Position numbers and translations under genes: made by a program. Positions 23,023 to 34,981 of a stretch of DNA of 64,000 nt are shown in pieces. The stretch lies in contig CM036168.1 of the NCBI GenBank assembly GCA_020631735.1, forward strand, positions 94,530,932 through 94,594,931, read 5' to 3'. The first letter of the stretch is position 1; each line of letters starts with the position of its first letter. Below the pieces are notes generated by a model. It was given only the letters and a program-made list of their open reading frames with translations, was not told the DNA's origin and made no database searches. This DNA comes from Saccharum officinarum (Eukaryota; Streptophyta; Magnoliopsida; Poales; Poaceae).

Positions 23023-23868
23023 ATGTGCCCTTCAAAAATAAAAGGTATATTTGTATGAAGGTATTATTCGCATATAAATGTTGAAACAATTGATATCTAT
23101 TTTTCTATAAAAATATTACATTATTCTAGACCTAAAGCTTAAAAAATGATAAAGTAAATATAGAAATTAACTAGAGTTCATGTGAGCCAAAGTAATTAAG
23201 TTGGGCAAAATTAGTCTAAATTGCTAGGAAAAATAAAAAAAAATTCTAACATCATGCATGTCTCTCTCTAGATCTCTGTTGGTATTTTTTAGCTTGACAC
23301 TTGTTTTAGTAGACACCTATTAATTACCTACACCTCTAGCTTACTTGTACCAGGTTGTCATCCCTAGTGTTGGCGCTAAAGGTGATTGTAGGCACTACCT
23401 AGCATTACTACTAAGTAGTTATCTTATTATTTCATGTGACTAAAGAAGATAAGAATAGAAAGTATCTGCAAGCGCATAAATAATTATACCATTGTAGCAT
23501 TTTACCTAGGAGTATTCCAGGTATCGTTATTTATATTTTACAACTAGAAAGAGACGACTTAAAGAAAATATGATGATCACTTGTACATATAATGGAGTGA
23601 ACCATATCTAATCTATCTACTCATAACAGGGATAAGTCACAAGTCTCAAGATAAATATATAATGAATAATAAATATCAAGTCAAAAATAGTGTAATCACC
23701 TAGAGCACTCCCTTCTAAGGCAATAGCATGGTTTAGGTAAAAGTAAAGGAATATTTCTAAGTCATTCTTAATTACATGGCAGAGTATACTATGATTAGTG
23801 CAATTACACTTAGTAACCATGGCAAGAATACTTTATATCTATACATAAGGGACATTACTAAGGAAGAT
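23023..23868. other. AT-rich sequence upstream of the CACTA transposase
   Basis: No open frame or repeat end is recognisable. By position it may be the 5' untranslated or subterminal part of the CACTA that carries the transposase. Confidence 0.3.
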
Positions 23869-26498
23869 CACTACTAAACCAACCCCCGTTCTGCAACACA
23901 AGGCTTGGAACAAATACTGGATGCGTTGTTGGCCGTCAATTGCCTGCCCACCTCCTCGTCTCCAACAATAAAAAAAGTTTTCGATTCAACCTAGCCTGTA
24001 AGGCTATACCCCTCTGCACACCTTACGATTTCACTTTTCTCCAAAAAAAACTTCTCAGGTTCGCCGATGCAGCAGATTGCCAGACTCGGAGTCCTCGCCG
24101 ACCCTCTCTGACCCCTGTAGATAGACGACTACCTCATCCCTAGATCTCATGTCTGCCGGCCTCCCCCATCTAGTCTGCACCGCATCATCCTCCCATTGGA
24201 ACCAGGTTTTCCTAGGTCCCTCCTCTCCCATCCCTTCCATCTTCTCGTTCAGATCAAGTGGTGCTGAGGAGAGGGGAGGCGGTTGCCAGATCTAAAAGAG
24301 GATGCCCTCTATCGGCACCACAATCACTGAGGTATGATCCTAATCCCTCGTCCCTTCCCATGTCTATCAGGATAGATCCATGTAATTTGGTTCCCTAGTT
24401 GTATTTACTCACGACAGATTCCACATTTAATTTTTACTTTTGATTAGATTTGATTAACCTTATAATTAATCACAATTGTTCCTCTCTCTTTGTGGTTCTA
24501 TCGATTTGATAGTAATGTGAGTTCTGGTGATGCAGTGATCTGTGCCAAACTGGTGATGAAGTGATCTGTGCTAAACGTGTAATGGACTAGACAATAGGAT
24601 GGATCTGCACAAAATGGTTTAATCTGATGGTAAATGCTCACTTTTGGTGCAACTTGTGCTACTGTCCAGTTTAATTCAAGTAGTGGACAATAGCTTCTGA
24701 TTGATGTTAAAAATCAAACCTTCTCATTTTCTAGTTGTTGACAATGTTAACGTAAGAAAACCTTAAATTGATTAATTAGTTTTTCTAGAATACTTATACC
24801 AGTATAATTTCCTTACTGTATTTTTCAGAGGAGTACAATTTCCATATTGCGTTGTCACTTCTTTGCTTAAACTATACCTCAAGCTCTTTCATGATTGATA
24901 AGGTATTTAGTAATATTGTAGTAATGTGGAAGGAACAATCTGACTGGACTAAGGATTCAAATTAAGGATTTTACTATTTGTTTCAAGTGTGACTGTAGGA
25001 CAAGGTATGTTCAATAACAGTTTACTCATTACAGATTTGTTTCTTTGTGTATCTCGAGAAACATAGTGAGCTGTTAGACATCCGAGTAAAAAGTATAATA
25101 TTTTCCTATTAATATAAGTGAATGGTTCTAGCAAATGTATTGCCATTATGACTCCTTTAATTTTTTTTCTCTTAGCTTTGTGTAATAAAAGGAGCATAAG
25201 AAACTTCAGGCTTTTGTTTTACTATAAAAGTACCGTTTCTATAAATATTTTAGCACTGACTCCAGGCATGATATGAAGATCTAATGTGAACTCTGAATGC
25301 ATAGAGATCTTCTTTTATAAATATTTTGGCATGCAACATTAAGGCGGTTTGTTTTTCTCAATTCTTAGAACTAATAGCTTCTACTCTGAAACATTTTGCA
25401 TACATTCTTGAATTTACAGTCCAATGTATTTCAATTCTATAACTTTTTCATATTGTAACAAGGCTATTTTCCATGGTACTACTTTTGAGATGTAGTCCAA
25501 ATCTTTGTAAGTACTAAAGATTCTGCCATTGCAATTTTATTATTTAGTTTTGGCATGCACTGTGTACTGAAAATATTTGCATACTGAATCGTCACTTTAC
25601 ATGGCTATAGAGATGTGTATGCAGAGTCGCACACACTTCTACAATATCATTGTCTTGTATAAACATCCTTTGATAACCAAGTACACCCAAATTGCTTGCA
25701 GATAGGTGGTTTCCTCGTTACCACAAAGAATTTTACAGGATGGTAAAATTTGACCAAACAAATCTCTGTAGATCACAGGTACTTGCTAGATTATATTTTA
25801 TTCCTTAAGTATTAGTGTCACTGCATGTACTTACAGTAACGTGCTTTGTTTCCCATGCAGGATGACAGATCAAATGGAAATTTGATAAATACAAGGTCAC
25901 TATGAGTACAAATTCTGACTACAGATCTTCGTTTTGGGTTCTGAAGACATGCTACATTTTAGTTTGGAGAAGGATACAAAGTGGATGAAGAAATTTTACT
26001 TCCATTTGTAGGATTGTCAATGTAGATAATTCAATGATGATAAATTAGACACAAATGTTAGAAATATGTTGTCTCATGTTTTGAATATGTCAACCAATCC
26101 TTGTATTTGAAATTCTATTTATATATAATATTATCATGTTTCATGCTTATGGAAGTGGAATTTATTATTTTTGTTACATTGTGTTTGTTTGGATTGTTTC
26201 TTTATAATAAATAATTTTGAAAATCATCAGGATTCGTAAAATGGTAAATACCAAATTTTTGGGTCTGCTTGCAAATGTACCAACACATATAAGTGTTTCT
26301 CTATACTTATGTATCCGTTGCAAGTTAACAACGTTTATGTCTTCTTATTACCAACGCATAACTATATGTTGCAATAGACCCTTGCAATGCCACCTATGGC
26401 AACGCATACTATATGTGTTGGTAAAGACCCTTACAACACATATATGGACTTCTAGCAACACATATATGTGTTGCTAAAGGGGATGTCCTCTTGTAGTG
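23869..26498. mobile_element. Non-autonomous CACTA element, complete
   Basis: The left end is CACTACTAAACCAACC and the complement of the right end is CACTACAAGAGGACATCC, so both arms start CACTAC. A perfect 3-bp duplication GAT lies at 23866-23868 and 26499-26501, the CACTA hallmark. The right arm carries subterminal repeats of CAACACATATATGTGTTG and relatives (26270-26480), and the left arm has GCAACACAAGG and GCGTTGTTGG. The element is 2630 bp and encodes no transposase. A GC-richer exon-like block (about 24050-24330) and a long AT-rich block (24340-25860) ending at a splice-acceptor-like CCCATGCAG suggest captured gene sequence. Confidence 0.85.
24050..25870 (+). other. Exon/intron-like cargo in the non-autonomous CACTA
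   Basis: A CT-rich block resembling a 5' UTR ends in ATCACTGAG|GTATGATCC at about 24331, a plausible donor. AT-rich, intron-like sequence runs to TTTCCCATGCAG|GATGAC at 25860. I see no long reading frame. The cargo could be a captured 5' UTR, first exon and intron of a host gene. This is inference from composition and splice-like sites. Confidence 0.35.
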
Positions 26499-26501
26499 GA
26501 T

Positions 26502-27114
26502 CAAGAACAGAGCAAGTCTTCCTTCACAAACAGGTCCTACTTGTCCTATATTCGGGGAGTGGACTTCAAAAGGACTCAACGGGAGTGTCACTTCCACGAT
26601 CTACCACATGGCCCGAAATATAGGGTGCATTTGCAGGTAAACAACATCTAAGCTCCATGCTTACACGATGTTGACCACTCACCTATGACGTCAAAGAGTG
26701 AGGGCTATACGATCTTATGTTGGAATATAAAGACATTCTAACTATACTAGGCATATAATCATAGACAATGAACAATATAATTGAGAACATATATAATATA
26801 TAGAGCAATGTCATATCTATTGTGACTAGCAAGAATATATATAGAAATATACAAAAGAGAGGTTATAGAAGGCTTTACCAAAGTCGCGCTCTTGACATGA
26901 TCTGGAATCCAAGTGAAGCTTGTCTCCATCTACTTCTAGCCTAGTTAGCTATGCCATAAAATTGGTGGAGCTCTAAGAAAACTAGGGTTTCTTGCTCTGA
27001 TGACTTGATCAAATGACTTGGAGATATTCTGACCCCAGGGGGCAGAGCACTGCTTATATAGGCCAGTGGGATGAACCGGAGCCCTCGGATCAAACCAACT
27101 TGAATCAACGACGA
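26502..27114. other. Unassigned sequence between the CACTA element and the Copia element
   Basis: AT-rich with no recognisable coding region. CTTATATAGG near 27052 looks like a TATA box but no gene follows. This is the DNA into which the Copia element inserted. It continues at 56832. Confidence 0.35.
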
Positions 27115-27464
27115 AGATGTGAAAGTGCATTTGCCCCCTATGTGGGTTTTGGTGTATTGATGACATCCAAATTAGGGACTAATGTGATCTTAATGAGATA
27201 TGTCGCAACTATTAGTCCCATGAAAGAATTAAAGAGTTGATAAAGATGAAATGGTATCCCTCAATTCATCATGTTGAAAAAGGCGTCGAACTCAAGCGGA
27301 GCTTCAAAGTTTATCTTTTCGCTTCTTGGGTTTAGGTATGCCGCACTATAAAGAGGGATGCAAAACTTATTTGGTCTGAGGAAGATAGAGTGCTCAAGTA
27401 CAAAAATAAAATCAAAAGAGAGACACTCTAGCACTTCACGAGCACGTAGAACAGTTTTGATGAC

Positions 27465-27755
27465 TTTTGGTGTCAGAAGTGCTGACTTGCGCTGGGAGTC
27501 CTGACGTCCAGTCACTTAGCCTGTGTGGTGACTGAGGACGTCAGAAGTCCCGACGTGAGTCGAGAGTCCCGACGCCAGGCTCATCTGCTCGCTCTACTGA
27601 CTGCTGCGTCGGGAGTCCCGACGGTCAGCAGTCCCGACATAAGTCGGAAGTCCCGACGTTGACCTTCATGCAATGTTTCTTTACCTTGCATGAACAGTGT
27701 TTTCTATATACGTCAGCAGTCCCGAGATCTACGCAGCAGTCCCAACGTAGATCTG
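27465..27755. repeat. Palindrome array in the 5' LTR upstream of the TATA box
   Basis: Units related to CGTCGGGAGTCCCGACG (8-bp arms around one central base) recur with changes, alternating with GTCAGAAGTGCTGAC variants. The array lies 25-310 bp before the TATA box, where transcription factors or silencing signals could act. Related units occur after the LTR TATA box (28465-28550). Confidence 0.8.
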
Positions 27756-27778
27756 AACGGTTAGATTTCTACTACGAG

Positions 27779-27787
27779 TATAAATAG
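27779..27787 (+). promoter_or_regulatory. TATA box of the Copia 5' LTR
   Basis: TATAAATAG, conserved at 55970-55978 in the 3' LTR and preceded in both by TTTCTACTACGAG. It probably sets the start of the genomic RNA about 30 bp downstream. Confidence 0.7.
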
Positions 27788-28634
27788 CACTCTCTTTACT
27801 TCTAACCCTTACTCACTCATTCTTTGCTCACTAACTCATGGCCAAAACATCTCTCAAGCATTCAAGAGCTCTCTCTCATCTCCTCTTTCCTCCTAACTTC
27901 GATTCCCCATGGATTTGAGTGATAGGAGAGTGGATTGAGTGAGAAAATCATCCTTGCAAGCTTGAGCACTTGATTTCTTTGTCAAGCCAGTTGGATTTGC
28001 GTCTATTACTCTTGGGTTCTTGGAACCCTAGCCGGCTAGGCGTTGCCCAAGAGCTTCCATCTTGTGGAAGAGCCTTGGGAAAGTTTGTATTACCCTTGAT
28101 TTCTTAGTGTAAAACTCAAGTGACCTTTGTGGTTTCTTTGAGAGAGGCAAGGAGGTAAAAGAGACACCGACCTAAGTGGTCACCTCAACAACGAGGACGT
28201 AGGCACTCCTTTGTGGGGTTGCCGAACCTTTGGATAATTCCTTTGTCCCGCATGTTTGTTGTTGTTGTTGTGATTTGCTTGGTATCACTTGTATTTGCTT
28301 GTCTCTCTCTCAACCTTCCTCTTAGGGTTTGGTCTTGATCTATGACTAGGAGAGTTCTCGACGTCAAGGAAGTGGCCTAACATCTTCATCTTACCACTAG
28401 GAAGTGGTGTTGTAAGTTATCGGTCTCACAAAGTTCATTTGAGCACTTCTAGTTTATTTTCCATAGGCGTCAGGAGTGCTGATAGTTTGCGCCGAAACTT
28501 CTGACACGTCGGAAGTGCTGACCCAAACTATCAAGACTTCTGATAGTTGCTGACAAGTAACTTTGAGATTTGTGTAGAAATTTTTAGATACACCTATTCA
28601 CCCCCTCTCTAGGCATTGTTTAGATCCTTTCAAT

Positions 28635-28646
28635 TGGTATCAAAGC
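28635..28646 (+). promoter_or_regulatory. Primer binding site (initiator tRNA-Met type)
   Basis: TGGTATCAAAGC lies two bases after the 5' LTR. It matches the complement of the initiator tRNA-Met 3' end (TGGTATCAGAGC) except for one base. Confidence 0.85.
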
Positions 28647-28685
28647 AAGGTCTTCTTGTAGCGCTTCACCGCGTGAGAAGAAACA

Positions 28686-31234
28686 ATGTCGGAGACCGAC
28701 AAGACACAAGAGTTGGCTAAAGAAATAGCCAAAGAGTTGATGGCAGCTCAAGCAAAGCTTTTTCAAGATGAAATGAAGAAAATGCAAGATGAGATGAGCA
28801 AGTTGAAAGAAGAGTTGAGTAAGAAGGTCGATGATGCTATAAGTGGCAAGAAATTTGAAGAAGCAACTAGTGGCAAAAATGACTACGGCCAAGATGGTGC
28901 AAGTGATGTTGGAGGCGGAGAGCATAGTCAATGAAAAGGAATATACTCTACCATGAACTTTGATTATTCATAACTCATTAAAGCCCCACTTCATCATACT
29001 CCATCCGTCAACCTTGGCAAGCCACCTCACTTTGATGGATCAAGATATCCCAATTGGGCTTACGAAATGAAGATGCACCTCATTGCCGCAAATCTTTGGG
29101 AAGTGGTTGATATTGGTGTGACATTTCCCGCCGAAGAAAGAGAGATTACTCTGGAAGAGGCACACAACTTCTGTCAAAATGCACAAGCCGTAGCCATGCT
29201 TGTTTCAAGTCTAGCTCCGGATGAGTTCAACAAGGTCAATGGAAGAGAAATTACTAAGGACATTTGGGAAGTCTTAAGGACTTCATTTGAAGGAGACAAG
29301 AGTGTGAGAAAAGGCAACATCATGTTACTTCATGGTGAATTGGAGAGATATGTGTTCTTGGAAGGTGAATCAACTCAAGCTATGTTTGATAGGATGATGA
29401 CTTTGGTCAACCGCATAAGATCTATTGGAAGCACCGAATGGGATGACAAAAAGGTTGCTAGAAAGATTTTGAGAACATATAGGGCAAAGAACAACATGCT
29501 AGCATCCGTGATCATGGAGAGGCCCGACTATGATTACATAACACCTCAGAAGTTCTCGCGAAGCTCAAGCATCATGAATGCCTTGATCAAGATGCAATCA
29601 ATGCTCATAGTCAAAATCCTAGTGCAATGGGATACAACAAGAGTGCATCCCTAAAAGCAACTCACGTTCATGATGGCAATGGGTGTTGTCAAGAAAAGAA
29701 GAAGAAAGTGAAGGATGATTCCTCAAGTGAAGAAGAAGATTCTGATGCGGAGGTTGCATTTGTGATTAGAAATCTTAGAAAATTTATGAAGAAGAAGAGC
29801 AACCGTAATACTTATGGTGATGGTAAGAAGAGATACAAGAAGAGCTTTTGCTATAGGTGTGGTAAAACCGGTCACTTCATTGCCGATTGTCCTAAAGAGA
29901 ACAAGGACAAGAACAACAAGAATAATGATAAGAAGAACAAAGGCAAGAAGAAAGGTGAAGCTCATCTTGGTGATGAATGGGAGTCAAATGATGATAGTGA
30001 CTCAAGTGATGATGAGAAGAAGAAGAAGAAGAAAGGAGCCGTGAACATTGCCATCCATCACTCTTCATCACCAACCATGATCCTCCCCAACTCGGCTTCA
30101 TCACCAAAGCTCTTCCCCAACTTGGATTCATCACCGAGGCTTTCCTCCAACCTCATCGACAACGAATACTACACTCCAACTTGCCTTATGGCCAAGGGGG
30201 AGAAGGTATAATCCCCATCCAACTCCTCTAGTGATGAGTATAATAGTTATGATGAGAACATAGAACAACTTGAAGCAACCATGATTAAGAAATTTGGTAA
30301 AAAGACCTACACTAAAATAAAAGTGCTAATGAAGAAATTAGAGAAGAGGGATAGATGCTTGGAGATGCAAGGAGATATAATCACTCAAGAGCGAGAAAAG
30401 AACCAAGCTCTTGAAGCATCTGTCACCGAGGAAAAGTTAAAGGTTGAGAAGTTAACCGTTGAATTGTCTTTAGCCAATGACTCAATTGGAAAATTGACTT
30501 CCTTGGTTAATGATCAAATAGCTAGCCTCAAGAATGAGAAAAGTATTGCTCAAGAAAGCCTCACACGCTTGGAAGAAAAATATCAAAATCTTGAGCAAAA
30601 CTATAGCGCTCTTTGGGCTAGCACTTCAACTTCTCCTAAGGCAACCAAAGACTCTAATGTCTCCACTAGCAATGGTTGTAAAAGATGCTATAAAATTGAT
30701 GTGAATGCATATGCTACTAACCTTGTTGAGCTAGAGAAGAGAGACAAGGACATCAATAGGTTGAAGATGGCCTTGAAGAATGGGTGCAAGTGTCAAGAGC
30801 AATCCAACAAGACTATATACAAGGCATTTAGACACCCATCTATCAAGGAAGGTCTTGGCTACAATTGGTATGATGGGAAGGTCAATGGAAGGAACATGGT
30901 CAATGGTGTGCCTTGTGTGAAGTTCAACAAGGGTGTTTCCCTTGATGAGCTTATATGCAAGGCCAACAACAAGGTCTACATTCCCAAGATCCAACCTACA
31001 AGCAATAAGACAATCAAGACGAAGCAATCCGAGGCCCCCAAGCCACAAGCACCACTTCCACAGAGCTATGCTAGTGATTACATGTGTTGTTGGGACAAGG
31101 ATGGCAAGATTGTGGTGAAGTATGTTTGTGCCCAAAAGAGAAAGGAGATTATGAGGAGTGTTTGGGTGCCAAAGTTTTATGTGACTAACCCCCTAGGACC
31201 CAAATCTCTTTGGGTACCTAAAACACAAGCTTGA
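28686..31234 (+). pseudogene. Copia gag, broken
   Basis: It starts MSETDKTQELAKEIAKEL at 28686 with a Lys/Glu-rich coiled-coil-like N-terminus. The core (29067-29654) resembles the UBN2/Copia gag domain (KDIWEVLRTSFEGDKSVR). A CCHC knuckle CYRCGKTGHFIADC is at about 29848-29890, followed by Lys- and Asp/Ser-rich tracts. A second coiled-coil region (30281-30640) and a C-terminal part (to 31234) precede pol. Breaks: stops at 28932-28934 and 30209-30211, and a frame change near 29640. Gag would package element RNA. The start follows the PBS closely, which supports this ATG. Confidence 0.8.
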
Positions 31235-31239
31235 TTTGT

Positions 31240-32096
31240 CTTTGTAGGAATATTCCTCCGGTAGAACAAGTTGGGTGGTGGATAGTGGATGCACAAATCA
31301 TATGACCGGAGAGAAGAACATGTTCACATTATTCCAACCTAGTAATGATGAAAGTGGAAACATTATGTTTGGTGACAATGCAAAAGGAGAAGTACTTGGT
31401 TTGGGTAAAATTGCTATCTCAAATGACAACTCTATTTCCAATGTTTTACTTGTGAATTCGTTGAGATACAATTTGTTATCTATTTCACAACTTTATGAGA
31501 TGGGGTACAATTGTCTCTTTATGGATAAGGGTGTGGAAGTCTATAGAAGGAAGGATTCCTCTATTGCATTTACGAGTCATTTAAAAGGGAAACTCTATCT
31601 AGTTGATTTCACATCAAATAGAGTCAATCCTGAGACTTGTTTAATGGCAAAATCTAGCATGGGTTGGCTATGGCATCGCCGACTTGCCCATGTTGGGATG
31701 AGGAACTTGGCCAAACCTCAAAAGGGTGAACACATCCTTGGACTAACAAATGTTTCTTTTGAGAAAGATAGGATTTGTAGCGCATGCCAAGCGGGAAAAC
31801 AAGTTGGAGCTAAACATCCCGTCAAGAATGTGGTGTCAACCGAAAGGCCATTAGAATTGCTTCATATGGACATATTTGGACCCATCGCTTACATAAGCAT
31901 TGGTGGTAACAAATATGATTTCATAATTGTTGATGACTATTCTCGTTTCACTTGGGTATTCTTTTTGCGTGACAAGAGTGAAGTACAAGGCATCTTCAAG
32001 AAGTTTGCATGAAGCGCCCAAAATTAGTTTGATGTCAAGATCAAGAGAGTTAGCAGTGACAATGGGATGGAGTTCAAGAACACCAACATTGAAGAG
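31240..32096 (+). pseudogene. Copia protease and integrase N-terminal part, broken
   Basis: The aspartic protease active site DSG lies near 31281 (WVVDSGCTNHMTGEKNMF). GAG-pre-integrase and the zinc-binding part follow: LWHRRLAHVGMRNL and ICSACQAGKQ (31660-31800). The integrase core begins RPLELLHMDIFGPI and IIVDDYSRFTWVFFL (31840-31970). In-frame stops are at 32010-32012 and 15 bases later. The frame differs from that of the end of gag, as in many Sireviruses. The core is cut after KNTNIEE by the 2.9-kb element and resumes at 34982. Confidence 0.85.
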
Positions 32097-34981
32097 TGTA
32101 ACACCCAAAAATTCTAAACTTTAGGAATAATGAATTTCAAATAAGTTAGATAACAATTAAGGGCAAATTAAAATTTAGAAAAAAATTATTTGGTGTTGCA
32201 TTCATGCTGGTGCATTTATTTTCTTTTGTGTAGTGGATTTATTTTATTTTGAAGTGGCTTGAAAAATTCTATTTGGAATAGTTTGGTAAATAAGCAAATA
32301 AAGAAAAGAAAGAAGAAAAAAAAAGAATAGCTTACCTTCTTACCTGGAAGCCGACAGCCTGGCCCGATGGCCTGCTCTCCCGAGCCGGCGCCTGGGCCGC
32401 GCAGTGGGCCGCTGCTGTTTTCCTCCGCGCAAGCCACCGGGTGGGCCAGCCCAGCGTCGCTGTGACGAGCCGCGCGCCCTCTCTTGGTCGCTGACCGGTG
32501 GGGCCTGGTTGTCGGTCGTCTTCCACCTCCCGTGAGCGCCCCGGACTCCAAACCAGAAGCGGACGACGACGTTTGACTTCGTGATTCCCGGAGAATCTTA
32601 CCCGAACACGGCAAATAGAAGTTATAAATAGGACGCCTTGACCTTCCTATATCCATTTTTCATCTAAACCGTGAACTCTACCGCGAGAAAACGAGGTTTA
32701 GGGTTTGAGGTTGTTGGAGGTTTCGGTTGATCGCGGGTAGAGCTCTCGGGTGGATTTGAGGCTGTTTTCATCGCATTGGTGAGACCGAATCCTTCTTCTC
32801 TATCATCCTATGCTTTTCTTTTGGGTGGAGGTGCTCCTAATCGTGATTTTGAAGCTCACCGACGGTGCGGTAATGGCACCGCCGCCCCTTGTTGCCGCGC
32901 GTCGTATTCGGTCTATCGTAGCTAGTTCTTAATGCTTAGATGAGTTAGCACGGAGCTTCTCTTCCGTTTGGATCAACTTTTGGGTCGAACGGTGGTCTAG
33001 AGGGGGAGATCCGCCATCTCCGGTGAGATGGAGCCCGCCGGCCATGGGGGGCTGCTGGCCGGACCTGGGGAAGAGGGATTGGATGTTCACTGTGGGGTTG
33101 AGGATGAACATGAGCCGCCCGATTTGAAATCAAGGGCCGAGATCAGAAGATACCCCTTCGCGGGGTAAACTTCATAAAGAGCCCCTGGATTTTCTCATAA
33201 TAGGACCCGCCATCCTTAGCGTATTGTCTGAAATACGTTTTCATGTTTTGAAAGTGTATTTTCTCTCGGTTAAATCAAAAATACGTTTTTAGGTATTTAC
33301 AGTTTTGCCACTAGAATTGTTTTGGTCATAAAATCTTCGTTTTAACTCCGATTTGATCCGTTCAAGTTGCGTTAGGTTTGTATTTGCGAGCTCTACATGT
33401 TAGTGTAGTTGTACAGTTAGTTTTGACAATTTAATTTTCGATTTTATAATTAAGTATTTAATTATCTATAGGAAATCTTAAAAAATTCATAACTTTCACG
33501 TTTTAACTCCGAATTTGGTGATCTTTGCGTCTGTGTGATCGTAGAAACGTGTAGAAGAGTTTTATAAACTTTTATTACTATTTTGCTACTGTTGGTGTAC
33601 TGTTCTAATTGTATCTCTTTGTTTGCTTCGTGTTTGTTTGATTGGATGCATGTGTGTTGTTGATTGATGATCGAGTATAGAAGGTGAGCAGTATCTGGAC
33701 GATTCGGAGTATTACTTTGAGCCAAGTCAGCAGTATCACTTGGAAAGCTTTGATCAAGGCAAGTATAACACAGGACTATCCTTGTTACCTATACATTGAA
33801 TTGTCATACATATGCATGTGCTTACCTTGACAACCTTAGAGATTATAACTTAGTGATTGTTATCTTGATTCCTTGTCAACCTTGGGAATGCATATGGGTA
33901 GCTACTGCTAGTGCTTAAACTAAGAACAATGATCTTGTAATTTGATTAATGGATTAAGCAATCAACTATTAAGATGATTTTATTACTGTTAAAAGGGGGC
34001 TAGAGCATGTGTATTATTTTGATGCTCTGGTTTCTCTCCATAAGGACTTATCTGTAAGTGATAACCGGGACATACAGTACAGCTGTGAGGGCTATATGGC
34101 TCTGGCTTTAGTTGTTCAAGAGACCTTTTCTAGCTTGTTAGAGGTTACCTTAAATGGCGTAAGAAAGGCTTGCCACGTTGGGTGTAGTGCGAGCCCCTGG
34201 CCTAGTGTGTATAGGCTGCGGTTGTTGTGCCACAGGGAAGGGGGGTTCTACATCTGCCTGCCGAGTGAATCTAATGGCCCTAACTTGTTAGACGAACTTT
34301 TGAGTGGCTTTATATGGTTCTCGGGTGTTTGGGCTTGATCTCCCCACTCATTTGGAAATCATGACTCACACTGAAAGTGTACACCTCTGCGCAGAGTTAA
34401 AAACTGGTATACTAGCCGTGCTCACGGATACGAGCGGCCTTGGGGATTCTTATGGAATAGTTGATCATAACTGTTATATCATGCTTAATTATTGTTGATT
34501 ATTATTTGCTCATGTTAATGCTATTCATTATCCTTATTACAATTGATCATTGGTTCTTTAATGGGAAGCGGTTTATCTTGATGCTACTCAATTGCTAATA
34601 TATGATTAAAAGCTAAACGCAGTTAAACAATGTCTAGCCTTTTTGAGCCTCATGAACCCTGTGTTATATTTGTTGAGTTCGACATGGACTCACCCTTGCT
34701 ATTTCCACCATAACAGATGAAGATATAGAGGAAGATTATCGGAATGAGTACTAGTCTTGGTGTCAACCAGTCAACCGTGTCCCTGTGTGGAGTTTCCGCT
34801 GAAGAATTACTATTAGTTATTATTACCTATCGTTCAAGACTATGTCTTAAATACTTATTCGTTATGTAATAAGCACTGTGATGATACTTTGTAATTTGTC
34901 AACTTATGTGTGCGACTGTTTCCTGGGGCGCACATGAGTCTTTTATGCATCCTATTTTTGTCCTTAAAAATGGGTGTGACA
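32097..34981 (+). mobile_element. 2.9-kb LTR-like element, copy A (solo LTR candidate)
   Basis: It starts TGTAACACCCAAAAA and ends AATGGGTGTGACA, with a perfect 5-bp duplication AAGAG at 32092-32096 and 34982-34986. TG...CA ends and a 5-bp duplication are LTR retroelement traits. There are no internal LTRs, PBS or gag/pol reading frames, so the 2885-bp unit is best read as a large solo LTR. A TATA box GTTATAAATAGG at 32621-32632 fits an LTR promoter. GC-rich sequence (32340-33120) follows and precedes the TATA. A second, inverted, divergent copy is at 57871-60837. Confidence 0.75.
32623..32630 (+). promoter_or_regulatory. TATA box of LTR-like element copy A
   Basis: TATAAATA followed by GGACGCC. 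It is positioned about 530 bp into the element, as expected for a U3/R boundary in a long LTR. Confidence 0.5.

Larger units (their letters stand above)
27120..28632 (+). repeat. 5' LTR of the Copia element
   Basis: It pairs with 55240-56826. It is about 74 bp shorter than the 3' LTR, mainly through missing units in the palindrome array (27470-27740). A TATA box TATAAATAG lies at 27779-27787. Outside the array the two LTRs differ at only a few percent of positions by eye. Confidence 0.92.

Noticed and set aside
27465..27755. CRISPR-like array
   Set aside because: The repeats are variable palindromes without uniform spacers and are part of a plant LTR.
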